Shown one piece after another: positions 17,720 to 27,897 of a DNA stretch of 64,000 nt. Source of the DNA: Desulfosarcina ovata subsp. ovata (GTDB lineage: Bacteria; Desulfobacterota; Desulfobacteria; Desulfobacterales; Desulfosarcinaceae); NCBI RefSeq assembly GCF_009689005.1, contig NZ_AP021879.1:3348001-3412000 (forward strand), written 5' to 3'. The number at the start of each line of letters is the position of its first letter. The stretch's first letter is position 1. The translations under genes and the position numbers were made by a program. Under the pieces are notes generated by a model. The model was not told the origin of the DNA and did not search any database. It saw only the letters and a program-made list of their open reading frames with translations.

Positions 17720-19681
17720 ATGCTGAAAAAAAATGAAGGGATTGATATCGTCAAGGAGTTGGGAGGCATCCAGAACGTTGAACAGGCCCAGGCCCTGTTT
17801 GAAAAACGGCTGGACAGCGACCACTTGATCCGGATCCGCAAACTGAGCCAACCGGAAATTCTGATTAAAATCGCCAATGCCATCGCCATGTGCGATCCTG
17901 CCCGGGTTTACATCAACACCGGTTCCGCAGCGGATCGCCAGTTCATTCGCCAGCTGGCACTGAACAAAGGCGAAGAGGCGGTCCTGCCCATGGACGGGCA
18001 TACCATCCACTACGACCTCAAGGAGGAACAGGGGCGCATCATCGACCGGACCTTCTACATTGCCAATCCGGACGAGAAGATCAGTTCCCTGGCCAACAAG
18101 ATTCTCAGGGACGACGCCCTGGTGGAGGTACGCACCAAGATGGCCGGTATCATGAGTGGCGGCACCATGGTCGTGGGGCTTTACATGCGCGGTCCGGTTG
18201 GCGCCGCAGCCACCAACCCGGCCCTTGAACTGACCAGTTCGGCCTATGTATCACACAGCGCGGAGATTCTCTATCGCAACGCGTTCGACGATTTTGAAAA
18301 AGAGGTCGAACGCCTGGGCCACTTTTACACCAATATCCACAGCGAGGGCCTCAACCGGGCCGAAGATCTGCCCAACGCCAGGGTCTTCATGGACCGCAGC
18401 CACCGCACCACCTACTCCTTCAACTGCACCTATGCCGGCAACACGTTGCTGCTGAAAAAGGGCAACCACCGTTTCTCCGTGGACAAAGCCGTCTACGAAG
18501 GAGAAGGGCGGGAACTGGCCGAGCACATGTTTATCACCGGCATCGATGGTCCGGACGGGCGCGTTACCTGGGTCGCCGGAGCCGCCCCATCGGGCTGCGG
18601 CAAGACCACCACCGCCATGGCCGGCAATCACTTTGTGGGTGACGATCTGGCCCAGATGTGGATCGACGAAAGCGGCAGCGTACGCTCGATCAATCCGGAG
18701 TGCGGCATTTTCGGCATTGTTGAGGATGTCAATGGGGAGGGCGATCCCATGCTCATGGACCGGCTGAGAAATCCCGGATCCGAGGTGATCTGGTCCAATG
18801 TGCTGATCGATGAAACCGGCACCCCCCACTGGACCGGCAACGGCGAAGCCCAGCCCATCCGGGGCCGCAACTTCCAGGGCCCCTGGAAAAAGGGCCTGCA
18901 AGATGCCAATGGCAAGGAGATCCCCATTTCCCACCCCAATGCGCGCTGCACCATCTCCTCCTCGGCCCTGGCCAACTACTCGGAGGCAGCCGAAGCGGCC
19001 GAAGGGGTCGAAACCCGGGTAATCACTTACAGCGGCCGTGACAGCGATACCATGCCGCCGGTGTGGGTCGCCAAGAACTCCGACCACGGTGTTGCCATCG
19101 GGGCCTGCATCGTCTCGGCGGCCACGGCCACCGAGGTGGGTGCCAGCGGAGTCAAGCGGGCGCCGTGGGCCAATGCGCCTTTTATCCCCGGCGCCCTGGG
19201 GGATTACATGAAAGCGCAGTTCGATTTTTTTGGCAGTGCGGCCATTGCCGACGGCAAGCGGCCGATCATGGCCGGATTGAACTACTTTCTCACCCATGAG
19301 GCCCGGGGGGGCAGCGGCAAAAAACTGCTGGGCGAGAAAAAGGATGTCAAGGCCTGGCTGGCCTGGCTGGAGCAACGGGCCCACGGCGATGTGGATGCCA
19401 TCGAGACGCCCATCGGCTTCATTCCCCGCTACGCCGATATGCAGAGGCTTTTCGAGACGCGGATCGACAAGGCCTATCCGGAAGATCTCTACAACCGTCA
19501 GTTTTCTCTTTATGTGGACAACATCCTGGCACGGATCGATCTCCAGATAGCCGCTTATTCCAAAGAAGAAAACATTCCCCCGCGGCTCTTCGACGTCCTG
19601 AAAGAACAGCGCGACGGCCTGGTGGCCCTGAAGGAAAAATTCGGCCCCATCGTCACGCCGGAACAGTTGTCGAACATGTAG
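17720..19681 (+). CDS. pckG: Phosphoenolpyruvate carboxykinase (GTP)
   Basis: Interconverts oxaloacetate plus GTP with PEP plus CO2 and GDP. 653 residues. The kinase loop is APSGCGKTTTAMAG, close to the GTP-PEPCK P-loop, with VGDDLAQMWID downstream and the family block WSNVLIDETGTPHWTGNGE. The ATG at 17720 was chosen because family similarity begins there; AAGGGG lies 8-10 nt upstream. It sits alone, apart from the truncated ppdK at 31.4 kb. Confidence 0.93.
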   Translation: MLKKNEGIDIVKELGGIQNVEQAQALFEKRLDSDHLIRIRKLSQPEILIKIANAIAMCDPARVYINTGSAADRQFIRQLALNKGEEAVLPMDGHTIHYDLKEEQGRIIDRTFYIANPDEKISSLANKILRDDALVEVRTKMAGIMSGGTMVVGLYMRGPVGAAATNPALELTSSAYVSHSAEILYRNAFDDFEKEVERLGHFYTNIHSEGLNRAEDLPNARVFMDRSHRTTYSFNCTYAGNTLLLKKGNHRFSVDKAVYEGEGRELAEHMFITGIDGPDGRVTWVAGAAPSGCGKTTTAMAGNHFVGDDLAQMWIDESGSVRSINPECGIFGIVEDVNGEGDPMLMDRLRNPGSEVIWSNVLIDETGTPHWTGNGEAQPIRGRNFQGPWKKGLQDANGKEIPISHPNARCTISSSALANYSEAAEAAEGVETRVITYSGRDSDTMPPVWVAKNSDHGVAIGACIVSAATATEVGASGVKRAPWANAPFIPGALGDYMKAQFDFFGSAAIADGKRPIMAGLNYFLTHEARGGSGKKLLGEKKDVKAWLAWLEQRAHGDVDAIETPIGFIPRYADMQRLFETRIDKAYPEDLYNRQFSLYVDNILARIDLQIAAYSKEENIPPRLFDVLKEQRDGLVALKEKFGPIVTPEQLSNM

Positions 19682-19720
19682 ACATCGATGAATGCTCAAA
19701 TGGCGTGGCTTTTTTCTGTA

Positions 19721-19864
19721 AGAGCCTGTTTGAGAAGTCTGGATCAGGCTCGATAACAAGGCGGAACGTGGCTCGAAAGCGGAGCATATATGTAATATGT
19801 GAGCATTTTGAGACACTTCCCAACGCCGTTAGCGGGCCTTAGACGGATTTATCAAACAGACTCT
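19721..19864. repeat. 144-bp palindromic intergenic element
   Basis: Ends AGAGCCTGTTTGA (19721-19733) and TCAAACAGACTCT (19852-19864) are inverted with one mismatch. The interior has no gene. It resembles dispersed intergenic repeats; copy number cannot be judged here. Confidence 0.5.
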
Positions 19865-19988
19865 ATAAGGGAAAAAGCACGCCCGACGCTTCCCATCATT
19901 GAGCTGGTCGAACGTATCGCGTTATCAACCCAGGCGGCAGAAAATCACTCTGCCGCTTTTTTCTTTGATCAATTAGGGCCGGATCTTC

Positions 19989-21209
19989 ATGCCACCACCA
20001 TCCATCATCACCAGCCTGCTCAATCGCCGGATGCTCGTGGCGCTGGTGATGGGGTTTTCCTGTGGGCTGCCGCTGCTGCTGACCCTGTCGGTACTCCAGG
20101 CATGGATGACGGAGGCCGGTGTCGATCTGACCACCATCGGACTCTTCTCGCTGGTGGGATTGCCCTATACGCTCAAATTCTTCTGGTCCCCCGTCTTCGA
20201 CCGGTTTGCCTTGCCGGTTCTCGGCCGACGACGCGGATGGCTCCTGATCGCCCAGCTGGCGCTGATGGGCAGCCTGGTCTGGCTGGGCTTCAGCGATCCG
20301 CTGGATCACCCCGAACTGTTGGCCGTCGCCGCCCTAGCGGTGGCTTTCTGCAGCGCCTCCCAGGATATCGTGGTCGATGCCTACCGACGCGAGGACCTGC
20401 CCGACCGGGAGTTGGGGTTGGGATCGTCGCTGTACATCAACGGCTACCGGGTAGGCATGCTTCTGGCTTCCGGTGGCGGCCTGATCCTGGCCGACCACAT
20501 CCCTTTTTCAATGGTCTACACGATCATGGCCCTGTGCCTGCTGCCGGGGGTCATCGCCACCTTGCTGACCCCGGAACCGACGGTCAACCAATTTCCGACG
20601 ACCCTCAAAGCCGCCGTGGTGGACCCTCTGGTGGAGTATTTCAGCCGCACCGGTGCGTGGTGGATGCTGGCTTTCATCCTGATGTATAAAATCGGCGACA
20701 CCATGGCGGCAGCCATGACCACACCCTTTTACCTGGATATCGGCTTCACCAAAACCCAGATCGGCGCCGTGGTCAAGCTGTTCGGTTTCTGGGCCACGGT
20801 CGGGGGAACCCTGTTGGGCGGCATCGTGATCATCCGCCTGGGCATCATCGGCAGCCTGTGGATCTTTGGCATTCTGCAGGCGCTCTCCACCGCCGGATTC
20901 GCCCTGCTGGCGATTCTGGGCCCCAATCTGGCGGCATTGTCCGGGGTGATCGCCTTCGAAAACCTGACCGCCGGAATGGGCACCTCGGCCTACGCGGCGT
21001 ATATGGCCAGCATTACCGACAAACGCTTCACCGCCACCCAGTATGCCCTGCTCACGAGCCTCATGGGGGTTCCCCGGGTGCTGGCCTCGGCACCCACCGG
21101 TTATCTGGCCACCCGGCTGGGCTGGGTCGGATTTTTCATCCTGTGTACCCTGATCGCCATTCCCGGTCTGCTTCTGCTGCTGCGCATCGGCGGGCGCCAT
21201 CCGGACTGA
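19989..21209 (+). CDS. AmpG-like MFS transporter (muropeptide permease family)
   Basis: Inner-membrane importer of 406 residues with about 12 hydrophobic segments. The family motifs GFSCGLPLLLTLSVLQAWM, LPYTLKFFWSPVFDR, RRRGWLL and SQDIVVDAYRRE are all present. AmpG brings anhydro-muropeptides back into the cytoplasm for cell-wall recycling. No amidase or beta-lactamase regulator is nearby, so the precise substrate is inferred from the family. It is followed about 100 bp later by the DUF6178 gene. Confidence 0.9.
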   Translation: MPPPSIITSLLNRRMLVALVMGFSCGLPLLLTLSVLQAWMTEAGVDLTTIGLFSLVGLPYTLKFFWSPVFDRFALPVLGRRRGWLLIAQLALMGSLVWLGFSDPLDHPELLAVAALAVAFCSASQDIVVDAYRREDLPDRELGLGSSLYINGYRVGMLLASGGGLILADHIPFSMVYTIMALCLLPGVIATLLTPEPTVNQFPTTLKAAVVDPLVEYFSRTGAWWMLAFILMYKIGDTMAAAMTTPFYLDIGFTKTQIGAVVKLFGFWATVGGTLLGGIVIIRLGIIGSLWIFGILQALSTAGFALLAILGPNLAALSGVIAFENLTAGMGTSAYAAYMASITDKRFTATQYALLTSLMGVPRVLASAPTGYLATRLGWVGFFILCTLIAIPGLLLLLRIGGRHPD

Positions 21210-21313
21210 CCCGTACGACTGCCGCTTGTTTTTCTATTATTTCTGATTATGGTTGGCCCACGTTTGCCAACGATTTTACAATAGGATCCCGGATCCGAAG
21301 GAGAAGACGTCCC

Positions 21314-23062
21314 GTGACGACGCCCCCAAATCCCCAAGACACCCATGCCCGGCGAGTTCAGAAGTTGGCCGAAAGCCGCCAGCAGATCCTTTCCATGCCA
21401 CCGGAAAAAGCCATGTCCGCCATCCTTGACCATCCGCAACCGGCTGCCCTGGTTCACTCGTTTACCGAAACGGATCTGCATTTTCTGATTCACGACATCG
21501 GTATCCACGACGCCCTGCCCCTGATCGGCCTGGCATCCAACCGGCAATGGGAATATTTCCTGGACACGGAAATCTGGACGCGGGACCAGCTGGACTACCC
21601 CATGGCCACCACCTGGCTGAATCTGCTGCTGCAGGCCGATCCGAATCGGCTGATCAAATGGTGCTTTGACGAAAAACTCGAATTGATGGAACTGTACCTG
21701 TTCAGGAACATGGAACTGTGTGTCCGCGAGTCGGATCAGACCCCCTCCGACCTGGGAGAGGGCTATTTTACCGATGACGACACCTTTTATGTGCGTTTTG
21801 TGGACTACCCGGTATCGACACCGGCCGAGGAATCCCTGAAAAACCAGCGCAACGCCATGCTGGCCGAACTGTTTCGCCGGCTTTCCCTATGGGATCATCC
21901 CCGCTACCAGGGTCTTCTCATGGAAGCGGAAAGCATCCTTCCCGCCGAAACCGAAGAGGAGCTGTTTCGGCTGCGCAACGGACGCCTGGCCGAAAAAGGA
22001 TTTCTGCCCTATCATGAAGCCATCGGCGTCTATCAGCCCCTTGGCCCCGGAGAGCTGGCGGCAAGGGGCAAAAAACGCTTTCATCGGCCTTCTGCCGATG
22101 AGATGCCGCTGCCGGTGCCCAGCCTGGCGGCCACGTTTCTCGAAGGTGACAATCTCTTCGTGCGCGGCCTGAAAAGCATCGACGCCCCCTATGTGATCGA
22201 CTTGCTGCAAACGGAACTGGCCAGCCTCTGCAACCAGGTCATTACCGCCGATGGGCAGATCGTCCGCGGACGGGACCAGCTGGCCGCGGCAGTGACCAAG
22301 GTGAGCGGATACTTGAGTATCGGCCTTGAGCAGGCCACCTCCAACCGGTCAGGCAATCGGGAAGCCATGGCGGCCAAGCTCCTGCAACGCCACTTTTTGG
22401 CCGACCTTTTCAGAACCGGTTTTGCCGCCGCCCTGGAGTTGCACTGGCAGGCCGAAAGGTGGCGCCCATCGAGCTGGTTCCAGGCCATGCGGCTGGAACT
22501 CACCTTCTGGGACGAAGCGTGGTTGGGCGTGCTGGGCGGATTGCTGCTCGATCGGCCAAAATTCTACGATCCCGCCGTGGCCGGTTCCAGTTACCGTGAT
22601 TTTCAGGCCATGGCGGAAATCGATGCCACCGGCCGGGCACTCAAGCAGATGAAGGCCGTGGACGCACTGCTCGAACGCCTGTCCATCACCAGACCGATGC
22701 TGGGCAGCAGCCGGTTCCTGACCCATAAAAGTCTGATCCTGACCCTCTGGGCCCGGGCGTGGCTGAATCGTCCTGCCATGGACGAGACGGCGACGCCACT
22801 GGCCATCCCGCTCTCCGCATTCCGGACGTTCTACGACTGGCTGTGGACGGAAAAAGAGGGCCGACGCATCATCGACGATTCGCGCAAGGCCCGGTTCCTC
22901 GAGTGGCTGGCCGACGCCGCCGGCGAATCAGCCACCGATCTGGGCGACCGGCTGGGAATGGTGTTCGAAGATCTGTTCGCTGAAATCGAACGGGAACTCG
23001 CGCCGGTACGGGCCGGCAATCTCGACCCGCGGTTTATCCAACTTTTTCTGCTGCGCGCCTGA
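21314..23062 (+). CDS. DUF6178 family protein
   Basis: 582 residues from GTG 21314, with AAGGAG 8 nt upstream. It matches the DUF6178 family of large, mostly helical cytoplasmic proteins found largely in sulfate-reducing lineages, function unknown. Recognisable stretches are FLIHDIGIHDALPLIGLASN and NRQWEYFLDTEIWTRDQLDY. There is no signal peptide. An upstream extension of this frame overlaps ampG and is not coding. Confidence 0.85.
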   Translation: MTTPPNPQDTHARRVQKLAESRQQILSMPPEKAMSAILDHPQPAALVHSFTETDLHFLIHDIGIHDALPLIGLASNRQWEYFLDTEIWTRDQLDYPMATTWLNLLLQADPNRLIKWCFDEKLELMELYLFRNMELCVRESDQTPSDLGEGYFTDDDTFYVRFVDYPVSTPAEESLKNQRNAMLAELFRRLSLWDHPRYQGLLMEAESILPAETEEELFRLRNGRLAEKGFLPYHEAIGVYQPLGPGELAARGKKRFHRPSADEMPLPVPSLAATFLEGDNLFVRGLKSIDAPYVIDLLQTELASLCNQVITADGQIVRGRDQLAAAVTKVSGYLSIGLEQATSNRSGNREAMAAKLLQRHFLADLFRTGFAAALELHWQAERWRPSSWFQAMRLELTFWDEAWLGVLGGLLLDRPKFYDPAVAGSSYRDFQAMAEIDATGRALKQMKAVDALLERLSITRPMLGSSRFLTHKSLILTLWARAWLNRPAMDETATPLAIPLSAFRTFYDWLWTEKEGRRIIDDSRKARFLEWLADAAGESATDLGDRLGMVFEDLFAEIERELAPVRAGNLDPRFIQLFLLRA

Positions 23063-23199
23063 CTTCACCTTTATCCTGGCCACCATTTTTCTGAAAGGAC
23101 CAGTCACTCTGCCGCGACTGATCGCCACACTGCCGGCCGTTTGCGGTGCCCTCCTGGCGACGACGGCGGTTTAAAACGGAAATAGCAGAAAGACACCGT

Positions 23200-23919
23200 T
23201 CAGTCGGCATGATCGAACAGATAGCCGATCGACCGCAGACTTTTAAAATAGATCGGATTGCGTGGGTCCGCCTCGAAGTACTTGCGGAAACGAACGATAA
23301 AATTGTCTACCGTTCGCGTGGAGGTTTTTCTGGAGTAGCCCCAGCCGATCTGGAGCAGCTTATCCCGCGACAGCGGTTTGCCGCGATGGGCAATGAACAG
23401 TTTCAGCACCTTCGATTCCTGCTCGGTCAGCGAGATTTCCCCCATTTGGCAATGGGCGGTATGCGTTTTAAAGTCAATCCGGTTGTCGCCAAACCGATAG
23501 GTTTCGGAAACCGATGCCACCGTCGTTCCATTTTCCTGATTCCAGCTCCCCCGTTTCAGCAGGCGTTCGACACGCAAGAGCAACTCCTCAAGGTTGAACG
23601 GCTTGGCCAGGTAATCGTCCACGCCAAAGGCGAGCCCTTTGATGCGATCGTCCGGGTCCCCCTTGGCGGAAAGAATCAAAACCGGAAGGCGCTCATCCGT
23701 CAGGCGAATGCTCTGGAGAATGGAGAGTCCGTCGATACCCGGCAGCATGACGTCCAGAATCACCAGATCGGGGCAGGTCTCTTTCCACTGATTCAGACCG
23801 GAAACCCCATCCGATGCGAGAATGACCTCATAGCCCTGCAGGCTCAGGTTGAGTTGAATACCCTCGGCAATATGCAGGTCATCTTCAATGATTAAGATGC
23901 GCTTTTTGGATTGCTCCAT
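23200..23919 (-). CDS. OmpR/PhoB-type response regulator
   Basis: 239 residues. Receiver domain: acidic pair IIEDD, phospho-acceptor Asp in LVILDVMLPG (about residue 54), Lys in YLAKPF. The C-terminal winged helix reads TEQESKVLKLFIAHRGKPLS and TVDNFIVRFRKYFE. ATG 23919 follows AGGAG. It lies 32 nt downstream of the histidine kinase and is transcribed with it. Target genes are not evident. Confidence 0.95.
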   Translation of the reverse strand: MEQSKKRILIIEDDLHIAEGIQLNLSLQGYEVILASDGVSGLNQWKETCPDLVILDVMLPGIDGLSILQSIRLTDERLPVLILSAKGDPDDRIKGLAFGVDDYLAKPFNLEELLLRVERLLKRGSWNQENGTTVASVSETYRFGDNRIDFKTHTAHCQMGEISLTEQESKVLKLFIAHRGKPLSRDKLLQIGWGYSRKTSTRTVDNFIVRFRKYFEADPRNPIYFKSLRSIGYLFDHAD

Positions 23920-23951
23920 AACCGTTCTCCTGCGATTCATTCCAATCAATA

Positions 23952-24905
23952 CTATTCCAGGGCCGGCAGAACGAGGGTAAACGTGGACCCCTTGCCCCGC
24001 CCCGGACTCTCGGCAACCACCCTGCCCTTGTGCAGACGGGCAATGTTCTGCACCAGATGAAGGCCCAGCCCGCTGCCTTTGGCCGTCATATCATCGGACC
24101 GGCCGATCTGGTAAAATTTGCGGAATATCTTTTTCATCTCCTTTCGATCGAAACCGATCCCGTTGTCAACAAAACGGATCCGGGTTTGCTTACGGCCCGA
24201 TTCGATAAAAATATCCACCTGGGGGAATTTGGCGTCATTGTACTTGATGGCGTTGGTCAAAAAGTTCATGAGCAGCATTTCAAAAAGATGTCGGTTGACG
24301 TGCTGGTAAACGGTGGCGTTTTCCGGTGCGTGAACGACAATGCGGCACGCTTTGAAGAGATGGACGTTTTCCTCGACAAACCGATTGATCGTCTTGACGA
24401 CGTCGCAGACGATAAACTCACCCATATAGCTTTTGCTCTCCAGTTTGGCGAGATTGAGCATCCGGTTGATATTCTCGGTCAACCGGTTGACGTCAAGGAG
24501 CATGTACTGGATGTATTTCAGCTGATCGGCCCGGGCCAGTTCGTGTTTGGAAAAGGTTTGCAGATAGAGCTGCAGCGATGTCACCGGTGTTTTGAGTTCA
24601 TGGGTGAAATTGTTGATGAAATTGTTCTGCAGGCGATAGAGCTGCATGGTTTTCTGACTGAATACGAAGATAATGAAGATCCCCAGCAAGATGGTGCCGA
24701 TCAGCATGGAAAGCACCAGAATCACCACCCAGGTATCGGCGGCAAACACCTGATCCTGTTCCAGGTTGAAGCGCACCATGGCTGCCCGCAACCCCGAGCT
24801 TACCCCGACGTACCAGTAGATATACAGAAAAAGCGATACCACCAGGGCTGTCACGGAAAAAATGAACACCGAGATCGGATGAAACAACCACTTTACCGGC
24901 TTCAT
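23952..24905 (-). CDS. Membrane sensor histidine kinase
   Basis: 317 residues. Two membrane helices (about 10-32 and 58-82) flank a very short periplasmic loop of about 25 residues, so the sensed cue is probably in or near the membrane. The H-box is NFTHELKTPVTSL, the N-box FLTNAIKYND, and the G-boxes VDNGIGFD and GSGLGLHLV. No HAMP or PAS domain is visible. It is upstream partner of the response regulator. Confidence 0.94.
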   Translation of the reverse strand: MKPVKWLFHPISVFIFSVTALVVSLFLYIYWYVGVSSGLRAAMVRFNLEQDQVFAADTWVVILVLSMLIGTILLGIFIIFVFSQKTMQLYRLQNNFINNFTHELKTPVTSLQLYLQTFSKHELARADQLKYIQYMLLDVNRLTENINRMLNLAKLESKSYMGEFIVCDVVKTINRFVEENVHLFKACRIVVHAPENATVYQHVNRHLFEMLLMNFLTNAIKYNDAKFPQVDIFIESGRKQTRIRFVDNGIGFDRKEMKKIFRKFYQIGRSDDMTAKGSGLGLHLVQNIARLHKGRVVAESPGRGKGSTFTLVLPALE

Positions 24906-25134
24906 GAGGTGCCGTCTTTCGTCAATTCGGGTGGGGGAACAATAACCGGATCCGTCTGTGGATAATAGCGGGTTTCAATATGCATTTCAATCCGCCGTCA
25001 ATTCTGTCCTTGACCAGCTGACGACTCTCATAATAAACTACGAGTATCGTTTTTCTCCCGTCCGCAGTGTATGTCCGATCGTTGCGAGCATCTTTTTCGC
25101 TGAATTGTGCGTGTTCCTATAGTTTTTTAAGATA
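24906..25134. other. Intergenic region upstream of the kinase
   Basis: About 230 bp holding the divergent promoter of the two-component operon. No gene or hairpin was recognised. Confidence 0.4.
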
Positions 25135-25281
25135 ATGTTTTTGGCAAGGCCAGAGGGAGGAAGCTGTATAACCCATACCGCGACGACCGATAACGCCGCC
25201 CGAAAACACTATCTTGAAGGCTATAACTGCTGCCACGTCGTTGATGCACCACCTGTCTTGGGGTCCTTTCCGTTGAAATGA
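25135..25281 (+). pseudogene. Possible fragment of a C_GCAxxG_C_C-type redox protein
   Basis: A 48-residue frame containing NAARKHYLEGYNCCHVV, which recalls the N-terminal segment of C_GCAxxG_C_C proteins (YxxGYNCAQ). The rest of the family is missing and the end runs into the hairpin upstream of dodecin. If real it is a remnant. Confidence 0.3.
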
Positions 25282-25315
25282 ACCGGTCGTTTCAACGGTC
25301 GTTTTCGTTTTTTTC
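25270..25315 (+). terminator. Hairpin plus T-run upstream of dodecin
   Basis: Stem CCGTTGAAA / TTTCAACGG (25270-25298) followed by TCGTTTTCGTTTTTTT. It ends just before the dodecin ribosome site, so it either terminates an upstream transcript or attenuates dodecin. Confidence 0.65.
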
Positions 25316-25341
25316 AACTGAGACACCAAAAGGAGGATATC

Positions 25342-25554
25342 ATGAGTGAAAGCATTTACAAAGTCATCGAACTGGTAGGCACCAGCCCGTCGTCCTGGGA
25401 GGAAGCCGCTAAAAATGCGGTTGAAACCGCTGGCAAATCGCTGAAAGATCTGCGGATCGCGGAAATCACCAAACTGGATATGCGCGTCGAAGACGGCAAA
25501 GTGACCGCTTACCGCGCCCGGGTCAATCTGTCGTTCAAGTATTCCGTGGAATAA
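25342..25554 (+). CDS. Dodecin family flavin-binding protein
   Basis: 70 residues. Dodecins form hollow dodecamers that store riboflavin or FMN. The start ESIYKVIELVGTSPSSWEEA and the central AEITKLDMRVEDGKV are typical, including the Trp that stacks on the flavin in bacterial members. AAAGGAGG lies upstream of the ATG. It is a single gene preceded by a terminator-like hairpin. Confidence 0.93.
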   Translation: MSESIYKVIELVGTSPSSWEEAAKNAVETAGKSLKDLRIAEITKLDMRVEDGKVTAYRARVNLSFKYSVE

Positions 25555-25570
25555 GGCGATTTCTGTCAAA

Positions 25571-25696
25571 GAATATACCCGCCTTCTTGTCTTTTCATCC
25601 GTCTTCGGCGTTGGGCTTTTCCACACATAGCCCCACTATGCGTAAAAAAGCCCGCCTTGAATACGAATGAAAAATCCTGCGCATCCGGGTATATTC
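25571..25696. repeat. 126-bp intergenic palindromic element
   Basis: GAATATACCCG at 25571-25581 is inverted at 25686-25696, and interior segments (GGGCTTTT / AAAAAAGCCC) also pair, so the whole unit could fold. No gene is present. Confidence 0.5.
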
Positions 25697-25739
25697 TTAT
25701 CCGCCAATCGCCTAAGGGGCACCACGCCCGCCATCTGAC

Positions 25740-25772
25740 CATCCGGGCGGCAATCAGTACGCCGCCCGGATG
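25740..25772 (-). terminator. GC-rich hairpin downstream of htpG
   Basis: A 12-bp perfect stem CATCCGGGCGGC / GCCGCCCGGATG lies 6 nt beyond the htpG stop. A T-run is lacking, so termination is plausible but not certain. Confidence 0.5.
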
Positions 25773-25778
25773 ATGGGG

Positions 25779-27710
25779 TTACATGGCTCGGGCCATTAAA
25801 TCGCCCACCATTTTGGAAAAACGGGCCGGGTTGTCCAGTTTACCGCCTTCTCCGACTACCGCCATGTCGAAAAGCAGATGGCTGTAATCCTTCAGCGCGG
25901 GATTATCGCGGTCGCTTTCAAACAGATTTTTTATCTTTTCGACCACCGGATGATCCATGTTCAGCTCCAAGACGCGTTTGGATTCGGGGGTCTTCTGGCC
26001 GGAGGCCTTGAGCAGTTTTTCCATGTAGGCACTCGTATCCCAGGTATCCCCGGAGAGACAGGAAACGGAGTCTTTAAGCCGGCTGGAGGGTTTGACCTCC
26101 TTGATCTTCTCTTCCAAGGCGCCCTTGATGAAACCGAAGAGGGCATTGTAGGCTTCTTTTTTGGAATCATCCACCGTATCCAGTTCCAAATCGCCTTTTT
26201 CAGCGCTCTTGAGCGGTTTGCCATCATACTCGGTCAGTGACTGCACCACCCACTCGTCCACCGGATCGGTCATCAGCAGCACCTCGAAATCCTTCTCCTT
26301 CAGTTTTTCCAGATGCGGGCTGTTGAGCAGGGCGGACAACTTGTCACCGGTGATGTAGTAGATCTCCTTCTGGTCGGCAGCCATGTTCTTGACGTAGTCA
26401 TCCAGAGACACCCATTTGTCCTCGGACTTGGTGGTCTTGTAGCGGGCCAGCCCGGCTATCTTCTCCTTGCGGGTCGGATCCGTATAAATACCCTCCTTCA
26501 GGACAGCGCCGAACTCATCGTAGAACTGGTTGTATTTCTCATCTTCCATTTTCTCCAGCAGATCAAACAGCTTTTTCACCAGGTTCTTGCGGATATTGAT
26601 CACCAGGCGGTCCTGCTGAAGAATTTCACGGCTGACATTGAGGTTCAGGTCCGACGCGTCCACGACCCCTTTGACGAAACGGAAATACTCGGGCATCAGC
26701 TCCTTGCAGTCGTCCATGATGAAAACCCGCTTGGAGTACAAGTGGATGCCGTGGCGACGCTCGGGGGTAAACAGGTCGAAAGGCGCCTTGGAGGGGATAT
26801 AGAGCAGGGCATGGTACTCGGTGGTACCTTCGAACTTGAGATGCAGCCGCTCCATGGGCGCATTCCAGTCATGGCTCAGATGTTTGTAGAACTCTTCGTA
26901 CTCTTCATCCTTGACCTCGCTGGAACTGCGGGTCCAGATGGCCTTCATGGAATTGAGCGTCTCTTCGCGCATCACCTTACGGGTGGTAGCTCCGATGGGC
27001 TTGCCGTCCTTGTCTTTGATAATCTCCTCGTCGGGCAGTGGTTCGTCGCGTTCGACCTCCATGGTAATCGGGTAACTGACGAAATCGGAGTGCTGTTTGA
27101 CGATGTTGCGAATCACCCACTGGTCGGTGAAGTCCTTGTCGTCCTTGCCCTTCTTTTTCAATTCCAGGGTGATCGTGGTACCGCGGGTGGCCTTTTCCAC
27201 CGTCTCGGTGGTGTAGGATCCGTCACCGGTGGAGACCCATTTGACCGCTTGATCGGCAGCCGTACCGGCGGCCCGGGTAACCAGGGTGATCTTGTCGGCG
27301 ACCATGAACGCGCTGTAAAACCCGACGCCGAACTGGCCGATCAATTCGGGAATCAGCGTCTCCTGGCCTTTGGCCTGTTCCATGGCCTCCATAAAGGCAG
27401 CGGTACCGCTTTTGGCGATCGTACCGATGTTTTCCAGAACCTCGTCGAGGGTCATGCCGATGCCGTTGTCGGAAATTTCAAAGGTCTGCTTGATGGCATC
27501 GGGCTTCAAATGAATCTTGAACTCGGTGTCGTCGCCCAGAATCCCCGGCTCGGTCTCGGCCTTGTAGCGGACCTTGTCGATGGCATCCGATGCATTTGAA
27601 ATCAACTCCCTTAGGAAGATGTCCTTATTGGAATAGAGGGAGTTGATGATCAGATTGAGCATTTGCTGCACTTCGGTCTTAAACTGATGGGTTTCCTTCT
27701 TTGCGTCCAT
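25779..27710 (-). CDS. htpG: HSP90-family chaperone HtpG
   Basis: ATP-dependent cytoplasmic chaperone, 643 residues from the ATG preceded by AGGAGA. N-terminal ATPase motifs: [20 protein letters not shown] region (seen as [18 protein letters not shown]), ISDNGIGMT and [13 protein letters not shown]. The middle-domain motif [18 protein letters not shown] and the C-terminal dimerisation region are intact. An upstream extension of the frame (24 codons) lacks a ribosome site. No sigma-32-type promoter was recognised. Confidence 0.97.
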   Translation of the reverse strand: MDAKKETHQFKTEVQQMLNLIINSLYSNKDIFLRELISNASDAIDKVRYKAETEPGILGDDTEFKIHLKPDAIKQTFEISDNGIGMTLDEVLENIGTIAKSGTAAFMEAMEQAKGQETLIPELIGQFGVGFYSAFMVADKITLVTRAAGTAADQAVKWVSTGDGSYTTETVEKATRGTTITLELKKKGKDDKDFTDQWVIRNIVKQHSDFVSYPITMEVERDEPLPDEEIIKDKDGKPIGATTRKVMREETLNSMKAIWTRSSSEVKDEEYEEFYKHLSHDWNAPMERLHLKFEGTTEYHALLYIPSKAPFDLFTPERRHGIHLYSKRVFIMDDCKELMPEYFRFVKGVVDASDLNLNVSREILQQDRLVINIRKNLVKKLFDLLEKMEDEKYNQFYDEFGAVLKEGIYTDPTRKEKIAGLARYKTTKSEDKWVSLDDYVKNMAADQKEIYYITGDKLSALLNSPHLEKLKEKDFEVLLMTDPVDEWVVQSLTEYDGKPLKSAEKGDLELDTVDDSKKEAYNALFGFIKGALEEKIKEVKPSSRLKDSVSCLSGDTWDTSAYMEKLLKASGQKTPESKRVLELNMDHPVVEKIKNLFESDRDNPALKDYSHLLFDMAVVGEGGKLDNPARFSKMVGDLMARAM

Positions 27711-27897
27711 GGGCTCTCCTGAATGCTCCTTCATCGATCTTTTATCAATGGTTATAATTAGTTCGACCTTTACGATGAACAATTATGGGGGCGATTTGCC
27801 ATTTGTCAAGAGACCACCGGCAACCCACCAGGGCAATTGCATGTAACCTTGGTATGTGATGTGCTTTACAGGGTGATCGCGTACGGATCGTTACTAT

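Noticed and set aside
18251..19816. 521-codon leftward open frame
   Set aside because: Antisense to pckG, low-complexity Gly/Asp/His-rich translation and no ribosome site.
20858..21313. N-terminal extension of the DUF6178 gene
   Set aside because: Overlaps ampG in another frame; the GTG at 21314 has a ribosome site and begins the family similarity.
26313..27599. 428-codon rightward open frame
   Set aside because: Antisense to htpG, a shadow of its codon usage.
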